Assembly (NCBI GenBank): GCA_947642745.1
Contig: CANRTU010000026.1
Location: 1 to 61,006, forward strand
DNA length: 61,006 bases
Source: an uncultured Eubacterium sp.
GTDB taxonomy: Bacteria > Bacillota > Clostridia > Lachnospirales > Lachnospiraceae
Reading direction: 5' to 3'
Shown: positions 34,671 through 43,927 of the stretch, piece after piece
Position numbering within the stretch: the first letter of the stretch is position 1
How the letters are laid out: each line of letters starts with the position of its first letter
The notes under the pieces: model-generated
What the model saw: only the letters and a program-made list of their open reading frames with translations
Told to the model about the DNA's origin: nothing
Database searches by the model: none
Program-made: the position numbers and the translations under genes

Positions 34671-36056
34671 TTATTTGCCATGAAACGGGACGGGCACAGC
34701 CGGCTGGCTGCGCATATACCTGCCGGCCTTTATCCTGTGCAGCCAGTCCAGTAGAAAAATCACAGCCACATAAGACAGCACAAAATCTGTCCGCAGCACA
34801 GGCACATTCTGCATTTTAATTACCAGATTACCTGCGATTACAATCTTAAGCCCCATTCCGTAACCGTCCAGCGCCTTTTCTGACCATTTCACGATAAAAT
34901 AAATCAGAACCGGCTGCAGGATAATGCCCGCCATGCCAAGCTGCATATATGCGGCTCCAAACAGACCGGTATTGGGAGAGGCCATTGTTCCGTCATAATA
35001 AGTCACGCTGATTCTTTCCAGCGGGGAACTGTCGTATACATGGGGCAGAATTTTCTGCAGCCCGATGACACAGTCCGTCAGCAGTACTTTCGGATGCTGG
35101 CTGAAGTAATCATAATACAGCCACCCGAGCCATGCCGGCGCATACATAATCCGTCTGACGATCAGAATATAGATCTTTCCGGCCCGCACAAAAAACCGCT
35201 CCGCCACACAGACAGCCATAATCCCGGTAAAAATCAGATTGAAAAATTTCCTGTAGTCTTTTAACCAGCCACGAATATAAGAGTCATACAGCGCTACCAC
35301 AAGCAGGATTCCAAACAGGGTACTTTTCATACTGTTTAATGAAAATTCTGCCAGTATTGTAACCAGAGCCAGAAAGGAAAGAAATATTTTTCTTCTGCGC
35401 AGTGAAATAAACAAAAGTACCGGAGCCGTCAGAGACTCCAGATCTGAAACAAGCGTCAGCAGATACCCGGCCACTGACCCGGTATAAACCGAAATATTGT
35501 GATTGTACGCTTCCCTGTTGGCATATACAAAGTCCCCGTCAATGGAAACCGTAAAGGACAGGCCATTATAAGATATTTTGTAAAGTATAAACACAATACA
35601 AAGCATGACGCCGAATAACGTCACCCTGTTATCCCGTAACAGATATTCCTTTCCGGCTCTCTGTTTTCCGTCTGTTTCCTGCTGACCGGGCTTCCCGCAG
35701 GTAAACAGAAAAATCATAAAAACAATATAGACAGTCGTTAATACAAAAAAAGAATCTTTCATATCATTGACCGCATAGCCCGCATTCACCGGTATATAAT
35801 ACAAAATAAGCAGCAGATGCAGTACGACAGACTTAAAATCATTTCCCACAGGACGCAGGGAATAGAATAATATGACCAGAGTAAATACTATCATCGAAAC
35901 AACATCTTTGCGTACCTGATATGCGATATGATAGCTCCCTGCACCAGGATAAAAAAGGCCGTCCAGGGTATTGACAGTTACATATGAATATAAGATGCGG
36001 ATCAGTAAAAAACAAAATACCTGTTTCCACGCATATCTGTGAATCTGTAGTCTCAA
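34671..36056 (-). CDS. O-antigen polymerase-like membrane protein (Wzy type)
   Basis: This 461-residue integral membrane protein has about 12 hydrophobic segments. The loop regions (FVYANREAYNHNISVYTGSV, SLNSMKSTLFGILLVV, MASPNTGLFGAAYMQLGMAG) match oligosaccharide-repeat-unit polymerases. It would join repeat units on undecaprenyl diphosphate outside the membrane. The start codon is a TTG with GAGGTG 5-6 bases upstream. A second, unrelated polymerase/ligase-type gene (40384-41631) is present in the same module. Confidence 0.8.
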   Translation of the reverse strand: MRLQIHRYAWKQVFCFLLIRILYSYVTVNTLDGLFYPGAGSYHIAYQVRKDVVSMIVFTLVILFYSLRPVGNDFKSVVLHLLLILYYIPVNAGYAVNDMKDSFFVLTTVYIVFMIFLFTCGKPGQQETDGKQRAGKEYLLRDNRVTLFGVMLCIVFILYKISYNGLSFTVSIDGDFVYANREAYNHNISVYTGSVAGYLLTLVSDLESLTAPVLLFISLRRRKIFLSFLALVTILAEFSLNSMKSTLFGILLVVALYDSYIRGWLKDYRKFFNLIFTGIMAVCVAERFFVRAGKIYILIVRRIMYAPAWLGWLYYDYFSQHPKVLLTDCVIGLQKILPHVYDSSPLERISVTYYDGTMASPNTGLFGAAYMQLGMAGIILQPVLIYFIVKWSEKALDGYGMGLKIVIAGNLVIKMQNVPVLRTDFVLSYVAVIFLLDWLHRIKAGRYMRSQPAVPVPFHGK

Positions 36057-36123
36057 AATAACACCTCACCCGGCAACGCTTAACACCTGTTCCGGAAATC
36101 ATCTGCCTTACGGCCAGAAATAT

Positions 36124-37209
36124 TTAGCGCCTCCTGCTCTGTCCGCAGTTCATAATAAACCGCTGCTGTACATAATAACTGATAAAAAATAAACCTGTAT
36201 CCGCCGCCACTTTTACAGGCACTTCCGGAACGAACGGAAATATCCGTGCAGACAGCGTCACCACCGCAGCGCTTAATCCCATCTGAACTGCCGCCAGAGC
36301 CGTATATTTCATGCCTGCGGTTTTTACCGGTTCCTTACTGTGAAATACAAAAGCGTAATTCACAAAATAATTATAGCCAGCGGAAAGAATCCTTGCCGCC
36401 ACAGTTGCCACAGCCATATAAACATCCGGATAAACGGGCAGAAACAGCCGGCAGAATAAAACAAATAGCAGGACGTCCATCATACAGGATGATATGGAAG
36501 CCGCAGCGAATCCCGCTACTTTTTTTCCCAGAATCCGGTAGATTCTAAGAGAATCCGTAACGGGACGAAAATGGGTCTGATGATTCTCCTTTGAATCATA
36601 GACTGTTTCAACCGTCACTTCTGTCACCGGATACGTTCCGGCGCATTCCAGCAGCATACGCATTTCAAATTCAAACCGGTCGCCTTTGATGTGAATCAGC
36701 GGTTTTAGCAAAGAAGCGGGAATCCCCCGCAGACCTGTCTGTGTATCGCTTACATGTACGCCGGACACATACGAAAATATTTTTTCTGTCAGACAGTTCC
36801 CGATCCGGCTCTTCCAGGGGATGCCTGCGCCGGTAAATTCCCTGACCCCGAGAATCAGATGCCCCGGATTTTCCAGGAGCTTTTTTCGTATCTTCAAAAT
36901 ATCCTCCGGCGTATGCTGCCCGTCCGAATCAGCGGTAATAACGCCCGCTGCCTGCGGAATATGTTCCGTTACATACAAAAACGCTGTCTTTAACGCCCTT
37001 CCCTTTCCACGGTTTTTCCCATGGTTTAAAATCATTCCCTCATTTCCCATCATTGTGCCCGCTTTATGGAATAATTCATCATATGTGTCTCCGCTGCCGT
37101 CGTTTATAAGAATGATAAAACCGGCCCTTTGTTCCTTTAACCCGGTAAGCAGGGTGAGCAGCCGGTCGTCCGGTTCATAGGCTGGAATAATAATAACGAT
37201 CTGTTCCAT
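36124..37209 (-). CDS. GtrB-GtrA fusion: polyprenyl-phosphate glycosyltransferase plus GtrA flippase domain
   Basis: Residues ~1-225 form a GT2 domain of the dolichol-phosphate-sugar type (VIIIPAYEPDDRLLTLL, ILINDGSGDT, VITADSDGQHTPEDI, SDTQTGLRGIP). Residues ~230-355 are a GtrA domain with four membrane segments (YRILGKKVAGFAAASISSCM, ILSAGYNYFVNYAFVFHS). In Gtr systems these two parts load a sugar on undecaprenyl phosphate and flip it; here they are one 361-residue chain. The start ATG 37209 has AAGGAG upstream and overlaps the stop of the 667-residue membrane protein gene, a strong hint that the two work together. Confidence 0.87.
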   Translation of the reverse strand: MEQIVIIIPAYEPDDRLLTLLTGLKEQRAGFIILINDGSGDTYDELFHKAGTMMGNEGMILNHGKNRGKGRALKTAFLYVTEHIPQAAGVITADSDGQHTPEDILKIRKKLLENPGHLILGVREFTGAGIPWKSRIGNCLTEKIFSYVSGVHVSDTQTGLRGIPASLLKPLIHIKGDRFEFEMRMLLECAGTYPVTEVTVETVYDSKENHQTHFRPVTDSLRIYRILGKKVAGFAAASISSCMMDVLLFVLFCRLFLPVYPDVYMAVATVAARILSAGYNYFVNYAFVFHSKEPVKTAGMKYTALAAVQMGLSAAVVTLSARIFPFVPEVPVKVAADTGLFFISYYVQQRFIMNCGQSRRR

Positions 37210-37213
37210 GCCA

Positions 37214-39217
37214 TTACTCCTTAACGACCAGGGCCCTGCCGGCCTGATCCGGATAATTCTGCGCAACCCAGTCCTTTATGTTCTGGTTTTCCTGATCGTA
37301 GATCAGTATGTATCTGCCGTCTGCCAGGGCATCCAGTGTACCGGCGGAAGCTGCGGGAATGACATTCACGTCTTCTGACTGAAAGACATATTTTGCCATA
37401 TAATAAATATAGTCCGTGCTGTCTCCCTGTTTTACCAGAATATCATAACTGCGCCCCGGCAAAACGCCATAACCGCTTTTCACTTCTTCCATCCATGTAC
37501 GTTCTGCCGCTTCCGGCGCATATGAAAATATGGTTGTAAAACCTCCTGTCAGACGGGACTGCCATAAAAGAAACCCGGCGCAGACTGTCAGTACGCACAC
37601 AGCGTCCCGTCCCTTTTTCCACTGTATCCTGGAAATCATTTTCATATACAGTAAAACCGTACCGTAAAAAACCGCCAGCAGTATGGTTTTGCAATAGCGG
37701 TATACGCCGGATAAATTCAAAGCCTCCCACACCGGCATGGAAAACAGATACATCAGAATCATCCCGGCCTGCCAGGCGGCAAATAACAGAACCGAAAAGA
37801 TACATATCCTGCGAAACGTGCGCCGGCAGCTTTTCACCGCCGTATAACAAATGATTCCGCCGGCAGCCAGAGCCAGAAATATATACCAGATATCCTGCCA
37901 TGTAACTGAAAATTTTAGCAGCGAACTGATAATTGTCCGGATATCCTCTCCGGTTTTACTGCCAGCCACCGCCTTATAATTGGCCACCGTCATGGCATGT
38001 TTGCTTATTTCAGAACCCGCATACACATAAGCGCAGTGTCTGTGCCATAACAGCAGGATCACATACGCAAAGAAGGCTGTAAAAATCCCCCCCCCCGGAT
38101 AACGCACCAGATCCCGCATACTCCGCCCGGACAAAAAACGGGCTTTTACATCTATAAGATGCGGACGGCTTTTTAGCGCATCCATAATCCCACACGCTAC
38201 GATCCACACAGTGGCAGCGGCGCAGAAAAAGACGCCCGAATTTTTAATCAGCGCAACCTGGATCAGATAAAAAACAGCCAGATACATCTCCAGACTGCCC
38301 GTGACTTTCTGTCTGTACGCTGCGCTGTAAATATATAAATACAAAAGCCCGTTCATGCCTGCTGCCGGCAGCAGGGTATCCACCAGCAGTTCGGTAATTC
38401 TGGTATTGTATATCAGAATAAAATGAGTGGCAAAAAACATCAGCGTTAAAGAAAGCGCCCTGTTCCGCTTACAGTATATAAATACCGGCAGCAGACAGAC
38501 CAGGATCATATACGCCTGGACAGACATCTGCACCGCTTCGCTTTGTCCGATAAGTGAAGCAACATGATAAATATACGTAGCGCTGCCGGGCGGATACTCC
38601 CTGAACAGAATGGTAGTATCCTGAAAGTTCGGATACCGGTCTGTAAGAAGCATCTGCTTTACAATCAGCGCCCAGTGGGAAAAATTATCATAATCCGTAA
38701 ACCGTTTTCCCCTGAAATAGCAAAGCAGTACTGCCGAAGACACCGCCAGATACAAAAATCCCGGGCAGAAATAACTTTTAAAAAAATATCCGGCACTGTC
38801 AGATATTCCGCCTGCGGCGGGCTGTTTCCCGCCGCCTTTTCCCAGTCCCATAACAGTCCTCCTGCCCGGATGGATCAGCCGCTTTACAGAAAATACTTTC
38901 CTCTCAGACGTATCATCATCCGCCTGCGGCGGACAGCCGGTTTCTTTTTGTATGGAGCGTGCTTTCCAGCTTTCCAGAAAACTCCATGCAGACAATAACA
39001 GACCGCCCGTCCATATCATTACCGATACTTCACGGAGTATGTTAAGCAGGCCGCCAAAGAAAAGAACGGATACCTGCAGCGCAACAGTAAGACCTGGTAA
39101 AAAATATATATGTATCCTGGTTTTTTTGCGCAGCAGTTCCTGGTATCCCAGATTTGATAAAATAAACATCGTAAACTTCATAAAATATAATATATAACGC
39201 ATTGCGCCGTTCTCCAT
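37214..39217 (-). CDS. Large polytopic membrane protein, GtrC/GT-C-like candidate, with in-frame G10 tract
   Basis: This protein of 667 residues (662 if the ATG at 39202, with GGAG upstream, is used) has about 12-14 membrane segments and a soluble C-terminal domain of about 130 residues. An acidic extracytoplasmic segment after the first helices (RFTDYDNFSHWALIVKQMLL, REYPPGSATYIY) resembles GT-C transferases that use lipid-phosphate sugars. I do not recognise a named family. It is translationally coupled to the GtrB-GtrA fusion, so a GtrC-like role is inferred. The tract at 38087-38096 (PGGG, ~residues 374-377) lies between helices and could switch the protein off. Confidence 0.7.
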   Translation of the reverse strand: MENGAMRYILYFMKFTMFILSNLGYQELLRKKTRIHIYFLPGLTVALQVSVLFFGGLLNILREVSVMIWTGGLLLSAWSFLESWKARSIQKETGCPPQADDDTSERKVFSVKRLIHPGRRTVMGLGKGGGKQPAAGGISDSAGYFFKSYFCPGFLYLAVSSAVLLCYFRGKRFTDYDNFSHWALIVKQMLLTDRYPNFQDTTILFREYPPGSATYIYHVASLIGQSEAVQMSVQAYMILVCLLPVFIYCKRNRALSLTLMFFATHFILIYNTRITELLVDTLLPAAGMNGLLYLYIYSAAYRQKVTGSLEMYLAVFYLIQVALIKNSGVFFCAAATVWIVACGIMDALKSRPHLIDVKARFLSGRSMRDLVRYPGGGIFTAFFAYVILLLWHRHCAYVYAGSEISKHAMTVANYKAVAGSKTGEDIRTIISSLLKFSVTWQDIWYIFLALAAGGIICYTAVKSCRRTFRRICIFSVLLFAAWQAGMILMYLFSMPVWEALNLSGVYRYCKTILLAVFYGTVLLYMKMISRIQWKKGRDAVCVLTVCAGFLLWQSRLTGGFTTIFSYAPEAAERTWMEEVKSGYGVLPGRSYDILVKQGDSTDYIYYMAKYVFQSEDVNVIPAASAGTLDALADGRYILIYDQENQNIKDWVAQNYPDQAGRALVVKE
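38087..38096 (-). repeat. G10 tract, in frame, in GT-C-like membrane protein gene
   Basis: Ten C on the plus strand, encoding the end of a Pro codon and Gly-Gly-Gly. A change of one or two bases would truncate the protein near its middle. Confidence 0.95.
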
Positions 39218-39263
39218 TCTGCTATCCAGCTATACCGGGCCGGCCCCGCAGAACCGCACCGGC

Positions 39264-40451
39264 TTATCGTTTTTTCCGCCGTAGTTTTCTTAAGGCTTCA
39301 TGTCGTTTGTCCGCCGGTCCGTTTTTCCTTTCTGACTCACGCAGCGTCTTTTCCAGATGATAGTAAATACGCTGCCAGGCCATCACTCCGGTACGCATAT
39401 CCCCCATATCTGTTACAAATTTCCGGAAAGCCTGTTCATCCACAGGTTGCGGAGGGGAAATTAATTCTTCAAACGTGCAGGTACGAAGGCTGCTTACCTT
39501 CTGCACCGGAATGGATTTACCCGCAAAATAACGGTACATCACCGAACCGTCTGTCAGATACAGCTTGACATTACGAAAAATCATTCTGTTAATATTTCCA
39601 AGTCCCTGCTGTCTGCTGACATGAAAGACCGCTATATCAGTCCGGCGGATAAATTCAAAGTACTCTGCCTCATCCATAAACTCCATAAGACAGACCGCCT
39701 TTCCCGGAAACATCTTTTCCGCCGTTTTTCTGACTTTGTCTGCGTATACCCCCCGGTCGCCATAACTAAGCGGCAGCACAATCTTTATATTCTGATCTGA
39801 AAACCTTTTTAGATATGACAAAACTTCCAGATGTCCCAGCGCCGGGTCCGCACTGTGTCCCACCTGTATATAGACGCAGTCCCGGTCCGCCAGCGTCTGT
39901 TCCAGTCTGGAAACCGGACAGTAGTGGTCGTATTCTTCCGGCTTTTTGCCAAGATAAGGCGCATAAAATACATGCGCCTGTGACTTTTGGAACCGTTTTT
40001 TAAAAAACTGACAGTCCGGCGGAAAAATCCCCACATAACCGTAACAGTATCTGGCAAATGCGCCGTTTAATAAATAAGCTGTTTTTTTCAGACTGTTTAC
40101 CTGATAATAAAGATCATCCCCGAATCCGATCCAGAGCGACCGGCGCAGCAGTTTCTTATGGCATAGCAGGATACATTTAAAAGACGTAAACAGAAACAGG
40201 GAATGAAACATAATATAATCATAATGTCCGGCCAGTTTCAGAAACGAAAGCATCGGACGAATATCAGAAAGCCCCCGCATACGGATTTCATATTGTTTCG
40301 TTTTCAGATCCGGATCTGTCAGCGGCTGCGGCACATTTGTATTAATATATACGATATGATGAATACGCCGGTCAAAATAATGGTCAATAAAATAAGAAGC
40401 TCCTCTTACGAACTTTAAATCTGAATGAATCACATGAAGTATTTTCATCAT
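39264..40451 (-). CDS. WecF/GT56-like 4-acetamido-deoxyhexose transferase
   Basis: This 395-residue protein has MKILHVIHSDLKFVRGASYF, WIGFGDDLYYQVN (~residue 115), IVLPLSYGDRGVYADKV (~226) and FHVSRQQGLGNINRMIF (~280), the signature segments of the Glyco_tran_WecF family. WecF moves Fuc4NAc from a dTDP sugar to a lipid-linked acceptor in enterobacterial common antigen synthesis. The VioA-like aminotransferase in the module could supply a comparable 4-amino sugar. The ATG at 40451 follows GGGAGG by six bases. The gene overlaps the upstream polymerase gene by 68 bases. Confidence 0.85.
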   Translation of the reverse strand: MMKILHVIHSDLKFVRGASYFIDHYFDRRIHHIVYINTNVPQPLTDPDLKTKQYEIRMRGLSDIRPMLSFLKLAGHYDYIMFHSLFLFTSFKCILLCHKKLLRRSLWIGFGDDLYYQVNSLKKTAYLLNGAFARYCYGYVGIFPPDCQFFKKRFQKSQAHVFYAPYLGKKPEEYDHYCPVSRLEQTLADRDCVYIQVGHSADPALGHLEVLSYLKRFSDQNIKIVLPLSYGDRGVYADKVRKTAEKMFPGKAVCLMEFMDEAEYFEFIRRTDIAVFHVSRQQGLGNINRMIFRNVKLYLTDGSVMYRYFAGKSIPVQKVSSLRTCTFEELISPPQPVDEQAFRKFVTDMGDMRTGVMAWQRIYYHLEKTLRESERKNGPADKRHEALRKLRRKKR

Positions 40452-41631
40452 CCGCTTCCTCCCGCCCATGTTCCGTCTGATTTAAATATAAATTACAGAT
40501 ACTGAATATAATATAAAAAATCTTGCTGTGGAAAACCACATCAAACACGCCGTCCAGCAGCAGCATTGCCGTAAGTATGGCTGGAAAATAGCTTTTTTTT
40601 CGCAGCAGCCGGAAAAAACAGCGCCCATGGGGAATGTAATATCCGGCCAGTCCCGCTATGCCCATCTCATATGCGATCTGTATCAGATTGTCATGAAAAT
40701 AACTGCCGGATAAAAACGCCTTCGCAGAACCTGCTCCATACCCCCACAGAGGTCTTTTCATAAATTCCTGAAATCCCAGTATTTTCAGATACATGCGCAC
40801 GCCTGTGGAACCTGACGCCGGCCCCGGACGTTCCGTGCTCATAACCGTAAAAAATTCCTGAAACCGCCAGAGATATTTCTGAATATATCCGCCGGAAACA
40901 GCCAGAAAAAGCAAACACACAGTCACTACCGCAATGCCCGCTTTTCTTTTCATATTCCTGTTTACTGTATATCCGCTGATTTTGTATATTCTTGCGCCCT
41001 GTTTGTATTTTACTGACGCAAAAATCAGAACTGAAGCCAGCCCCGCTATCACCGCCGGTCCCCTGGACCGGGTCAGTAAAAGCAGCAGCATACTGATCCC
41101 ATATAACAGGCCATATTTTTTCATGCCGTATCGCACCATATCACGCATCAGAAACATGGAACAAAACGCCAGTGTGATTCCCACATTAATACTGTTTGCG
41201 GCGATACCGTCCCCAAGCCTTGTATCCGGTGCCCGCAAATATGCCAGAAAAGCCCACAGGCCCAGTACAAGCGCTCCCGCCACATAGGAGCGTTCCACAT
41301 ATACCAGGTCTTCTTTTTCAAGTACTTTTCCTGATAAAATAACCATGCCGCACAAAGAAACAACCGAATAACACGACCTGACGCCTTCTGCGCCAAACCC
41401 GTTTCCAAAGGCCGATGCGGCTACAATCAGGCAAAAGACCATCAGCCAGATATCTCCTGTATACAGCGCCAGTTTATGACGCAGTACAAAAGCTGCCGAC
41501 AAAATAAAAAACGGCAGATAGAGCAGATTGCAGATCCTGTTATATCCGGCCGCATTGAATATAACAGTAAAAAACACAAAGATACAGTAACACGCACAAT
41601 ACAAAGAACGTCTTTTTTTCAACTGTATCAT
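40384..41631 (-). CDS. O-antigen ligase/polymerase-family membrane protein
   Basis: This 415-residue protein has about 11 hydrophobic segments and Wzy_C-type loops (TRSRGPAVIAGLASVLIF; STGVRMYLKILGFQEFMKRP; LWGYGAGSAKAF; YFHDNLIQIAYEMGIAGLAG). It is probably a repeat-unit polymerase or glycan ligase acting outside the membrane. The start overlaps the preceding GT4 stop (ATGA). The last 22 codons overlap the WecF-like gene, an unusually long overlap that may mean the C-terminus was extended by mutation. An 8-A run at 40593-40600 lies within the coding strand. Confidence 0.83.
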   Translation of the reverse strand: MIQLKKRRSLYCACYCIFVFFTVIFNAAGYNRICNLLYLPFFILSAAFVLRHKLALYTGDIWLMVFCLIVAASAFGNGFGAEGVRSCYSVVSLCGMVILSGKVLEKEDLVYVERSYVAGALVLGLWAFLAYLRAPDTRLGDGIAANSINVGITLAFCSMFLMRDMVRYGMKKYGLLYGISMLLLLLTRSRGPAVIAGLASVLIFASVKYKQGARIYKISGYTVNRNMKRKAGIAVVTVCLLFLAVSGGYIQKYLWRFQEFFTVMSTERPGPASGSTGVRMYLKILGFQEFMKRPLWGYGAGSAKAFLSGSYFHDNLIQIAYEMGIAGLAGYYIPHGRCFFRLLRKKSYFPAILTAMLLLDGVFDVVFHSKIFYIIFSICNLYLNQTEHGREEADDENTSCDSFRFKVRKRSFLFY

Positions 41632-42776
41632 CGTTTCGTTTCTCCCATACTTTTCGTTCTGTTTTCTGCCGCTTTTTCATACCAGTGCGCATATTCCCTT
41701 CCGATTCTGTTCCAGTCAAACCGGTCCGCAAGGTTTATGCAGTTTGCGGAAATGCGGCTGTAATTGCCCATCACCTGTCTGATTTTAACTGCCAGATCCA
41801 TGGCGTCCCGGTCAGAAACGGCGTATCCTGCCGTTCCGTCCGGAAAACAGCCGTCAAATCCCTGTCCTTTTGTATACAGTACCGGCAGCCCCTGGCTCAT
41901 GGCCTCTGCGTAAACCAGACCGAAGGTCTCGGTATGGGAAGGCATGACAAAAATATCCGCCTCTCTGTAATGCCGGATCAGTTCCTGCTGGCCGCATGCC
42001 GGAAAATGCCGTACCAGCGGATCTTTTAACAGACCGGCACACCTTTTGTCTGTCAGATTTCCTACTACCGTTACGCTGATCCTGTATCCGGCACGTGTAA
42101 GAATCTTTGCCGCCCGCAGGGTTTCTTCCAGATTTTTATTCTGATTGATCTCTCCGGCGTAAATCAGGCGGATCTTATGTCCGTCCGGCTGTTTTACGCT
42201 TCCTTTCTGTTCCAGGAAAAGATCCGATATCCCGTTTGGAATCACCACGCTTTTTTTCTGTATGGCCAGTCTGCACTGTTCCGGTACATACTGTCCGGTT
42301 ACCATCCGCCGGTATGCCCCGGATAAAAAGACTACCAGGGCGGCATTTTGCAGGATACGCACGCCTTCCGGCCGCAGATGCGGGAATTTCCTGAAAAATA
42401 CATTTACATCCGTATTTCTGACTGCCACAATATAAGGAACGTTATATTTTGCGGACAGATTCATGGCTGCGTATCCGGCGGAAAACAGCGTATGGGCGTG
42501 TATGCACCGGATCTTGCTGAAATCCCCGCAGGCCTGCGCCTCCCGGATAATATGTTTTTGTTTCGGATAATACAATAGCCGCTGCGCTGTGGAAAAACAG
42601 GGAACGATCCATATGCGCCTGCCCGTTTCTGTTTCCCGCATTTGTATTCTTGCGTGTCTTTGCTTTGATACGGGCACGAAAACCGTATTCGAAACGCCGC
42701 CCGCTTCCAGTGCGTCAGCCAGTAATGAATATAACGGCGTATTCAGATAATCATTGGCCAGATGTAAGACTCTCAT
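41628..42776 (-). CDS. GT4 glycosyltransferase
   Basis: This 382-residue GT-B enzyme has MRVLHLANDYLNTPLYSLLA at the N-terminus and IRLIYAGEINQNKNLEETLR, ADIFVMPSHTETFGLVYAEA (the E-x7-E motif) and MSQGLPVLYTKGQGF in the C-terminal donor domain. It is cytosolic and adds a sugar of unknown type. The ATG at 42776 overlaps the aminotransferase stop (ATGA), so translation is coupled. The five codons upstream in frame are unlikely to be used. Confidence 0.88.
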   Translation of the reverse strand: MRVLHLANDYLNTPLYSLLADALEAGGVSNTVFVPVSKQRHARIQMRETETGRRIWIVPCFSTAQRLLYYPKQKHIIREAQACGDFSKIRCIHAHTLFSAGYAAMNLSAKYNVPYIVAVRNTDVNVFFRKFPHLRPEGVRILQNAALVVFLSGAYRRMVTGQYVPEQCRLAIQKKSVVIPNGISDLFLEQKGSVKQPDGHKIRLIYAGEINQNKNLEETLRAAKILTRAGYRISVTVVGNLTDKRCAGLLKDPLVRHFPACGQQELIRHYREADIFVMPSHTETFGLVYAEAMSQGLPVLYTKGQGFDGCFPDGTAGYAVSDRDAMDLAVKIRQVMGNYSRISANCINLADRFDWNRIGREYAHWYEKAAENRTKSMGETKR

Positions 42777-43900
42777 AGTTGCTGCCCGCATGCTTTACAG
42801 ATCGTCCCGATCACCACATCCTGTTCTTCTGTTGTCAGATACGGTGAAAAAGGAATGCCAAAATTACGTCCGGCGTATTCTGACGCATGGATCATTTCAC
42901 GATTCTGACCGCCGCCAAACGCATCCATACGGTGCAGTTCCTTTGGATAATAAGATATCCAGGGAACCGCCTCTTCCTCCAGCGCCCGGACAATCTTCTT
43001 TTTGCGGTCCTCATGATCCGCCAGCAGAACATACTGGGCATAGGCGCTGCGGCACCCCTTTGCTATCTGTGGAACCTGCAGTATACCGGCAAAGGCTTTG
43101 TCATAACGTGCCGCCACTTCCTGGCGCTTTTCCAGTTCCTGATCCAGCACTTTTAACTTTGCCAGCAGTACGGCCGCCTGTATCGTATCCAGTCTGGAAT
43201 TTATGCCGGTTCTTACATTATCAAATTTACTACTGCCTTTGCCATGTACTTTATAAGACCGTATCAGCGCCGCCGTATCATCGTCGTCCGTAAACACTGC
43301 CCCGCCGTCGCCATAACATCCCAGCGGCTTTGACGGAAAGAAACTGGTACAGCTGATATCTCCCAGGCTGCCGCACATGCGCCCTTTGTATACGGCTCCC
43401 ACAGCCTGGGCCGCATCTTCTGCCAATAACAGTCCGTATGTTTCGCAGATTTTCCCAATGGCGTCCGCATCCGCCGGATTTCCGAGAAAGTCTACCATAA
43501 TTACCGCTTTCGGCCGCAGCCGCCCTTCTTTTATGACCCGCTTTATTTCTTCTTCCAGCAGACTGGGAGACAGGTTGTAACTGACCGGATCAATATCCAC
43601 AAACACAGGCTCCGCTCCCAGCAGACAGGCAGGCTCTATGGAAGCGATAAACGTCATATCCGGACAAAAGACCGCATCCCCTTTTCCAATGCCGTACGCC
43701 ATGCAGGCAAGCAGCAGCGCATCTGTGCCGCTGCCGCAGGAAATACAGTGCTTTCTGCCAGTATACCCGGCAAGGGCCTCTTCAAATATCGTAACTTCCG
43801 GTCCGCCGATAAATCTGGCGTCCGCCATAATGTTTTGTATCCTTTGATCTATGTCCGGCTTTAGCAGTCCGTACTGTTTCTTTAAGTTTATAAATTCCAT
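42773..43900 (-). CDS. WbpE/WlbC-like UDP-3-keto-GlcNAcA aminotransferase (DegT family)
   Basis: This 375-residue PLP enzyme has MEFINLKKQYGLLKPDIDQR, CISCGSGTDALLLACMAY, AVFCPDMTFIASIEP, LLLAEDAAQAVGAVYKGRMC and the PLP-Lys segment CTSFFPSKPLGCYGDGGAVF (~residue 185). Next to WbpB- and WbpD-like genes it should transfer an amino group to C3 of UDP-3-keto-GlcNAc uronate. AGGAT precedes the ATG. The order wbpD-wbpB-wbpE on the transcript matches a single pathway block. Confidence 0.9.
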   Translation of the reverse strand: MEFINLKKQYGLLKPDIDQRIQNIMADARFIGGPEVTIFEEALAGYTGRKHCISCGSGTDALLLACMAYGIGKGDAVFCPDMTFIASIEPACLLGAEPVFVDIDPVSYNLSPSLLEEEIKRVIKEGRLRPKAVIMVDFLGNPADADAIGKICETYGLLLAEDAAQAVGAVYKGRMCGSLGDISCTSFFPSKPLGCYGDGGAVFTDDDDTAALIRSYKVHGKGSSKFDNVRTGINSRLDTIQAAVLLAKLKVLDQELEKRQEVAARYDKAFAGILQVPQIAKGCRSAYAQYVLLADHEDRKKKIVRALEEEAVPWISYYPKELHRMDAFGGGQNREMIHASEYAGRNFGIPFSPYLTTEEQDVVIGTICKACGQQL

Positions 43901-43927
43901 TTCAAAACCATCCTGTTTCTGATCTGA

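Noticed and set aside
39749..39754. C6 runs (also at 25868-25873 and 48195-48200) as further switches
   Set aside because: Six-base runs are expected by chance in 61 kb and are generally too short for frequent slippage.
40593..40600. Run of eight T (A on the coding strand) in the 40384-41631 polymerase gene
   Set aside because: Length and composition are unremarkable for an AT-rich coding stretch, with no evidence of switching.
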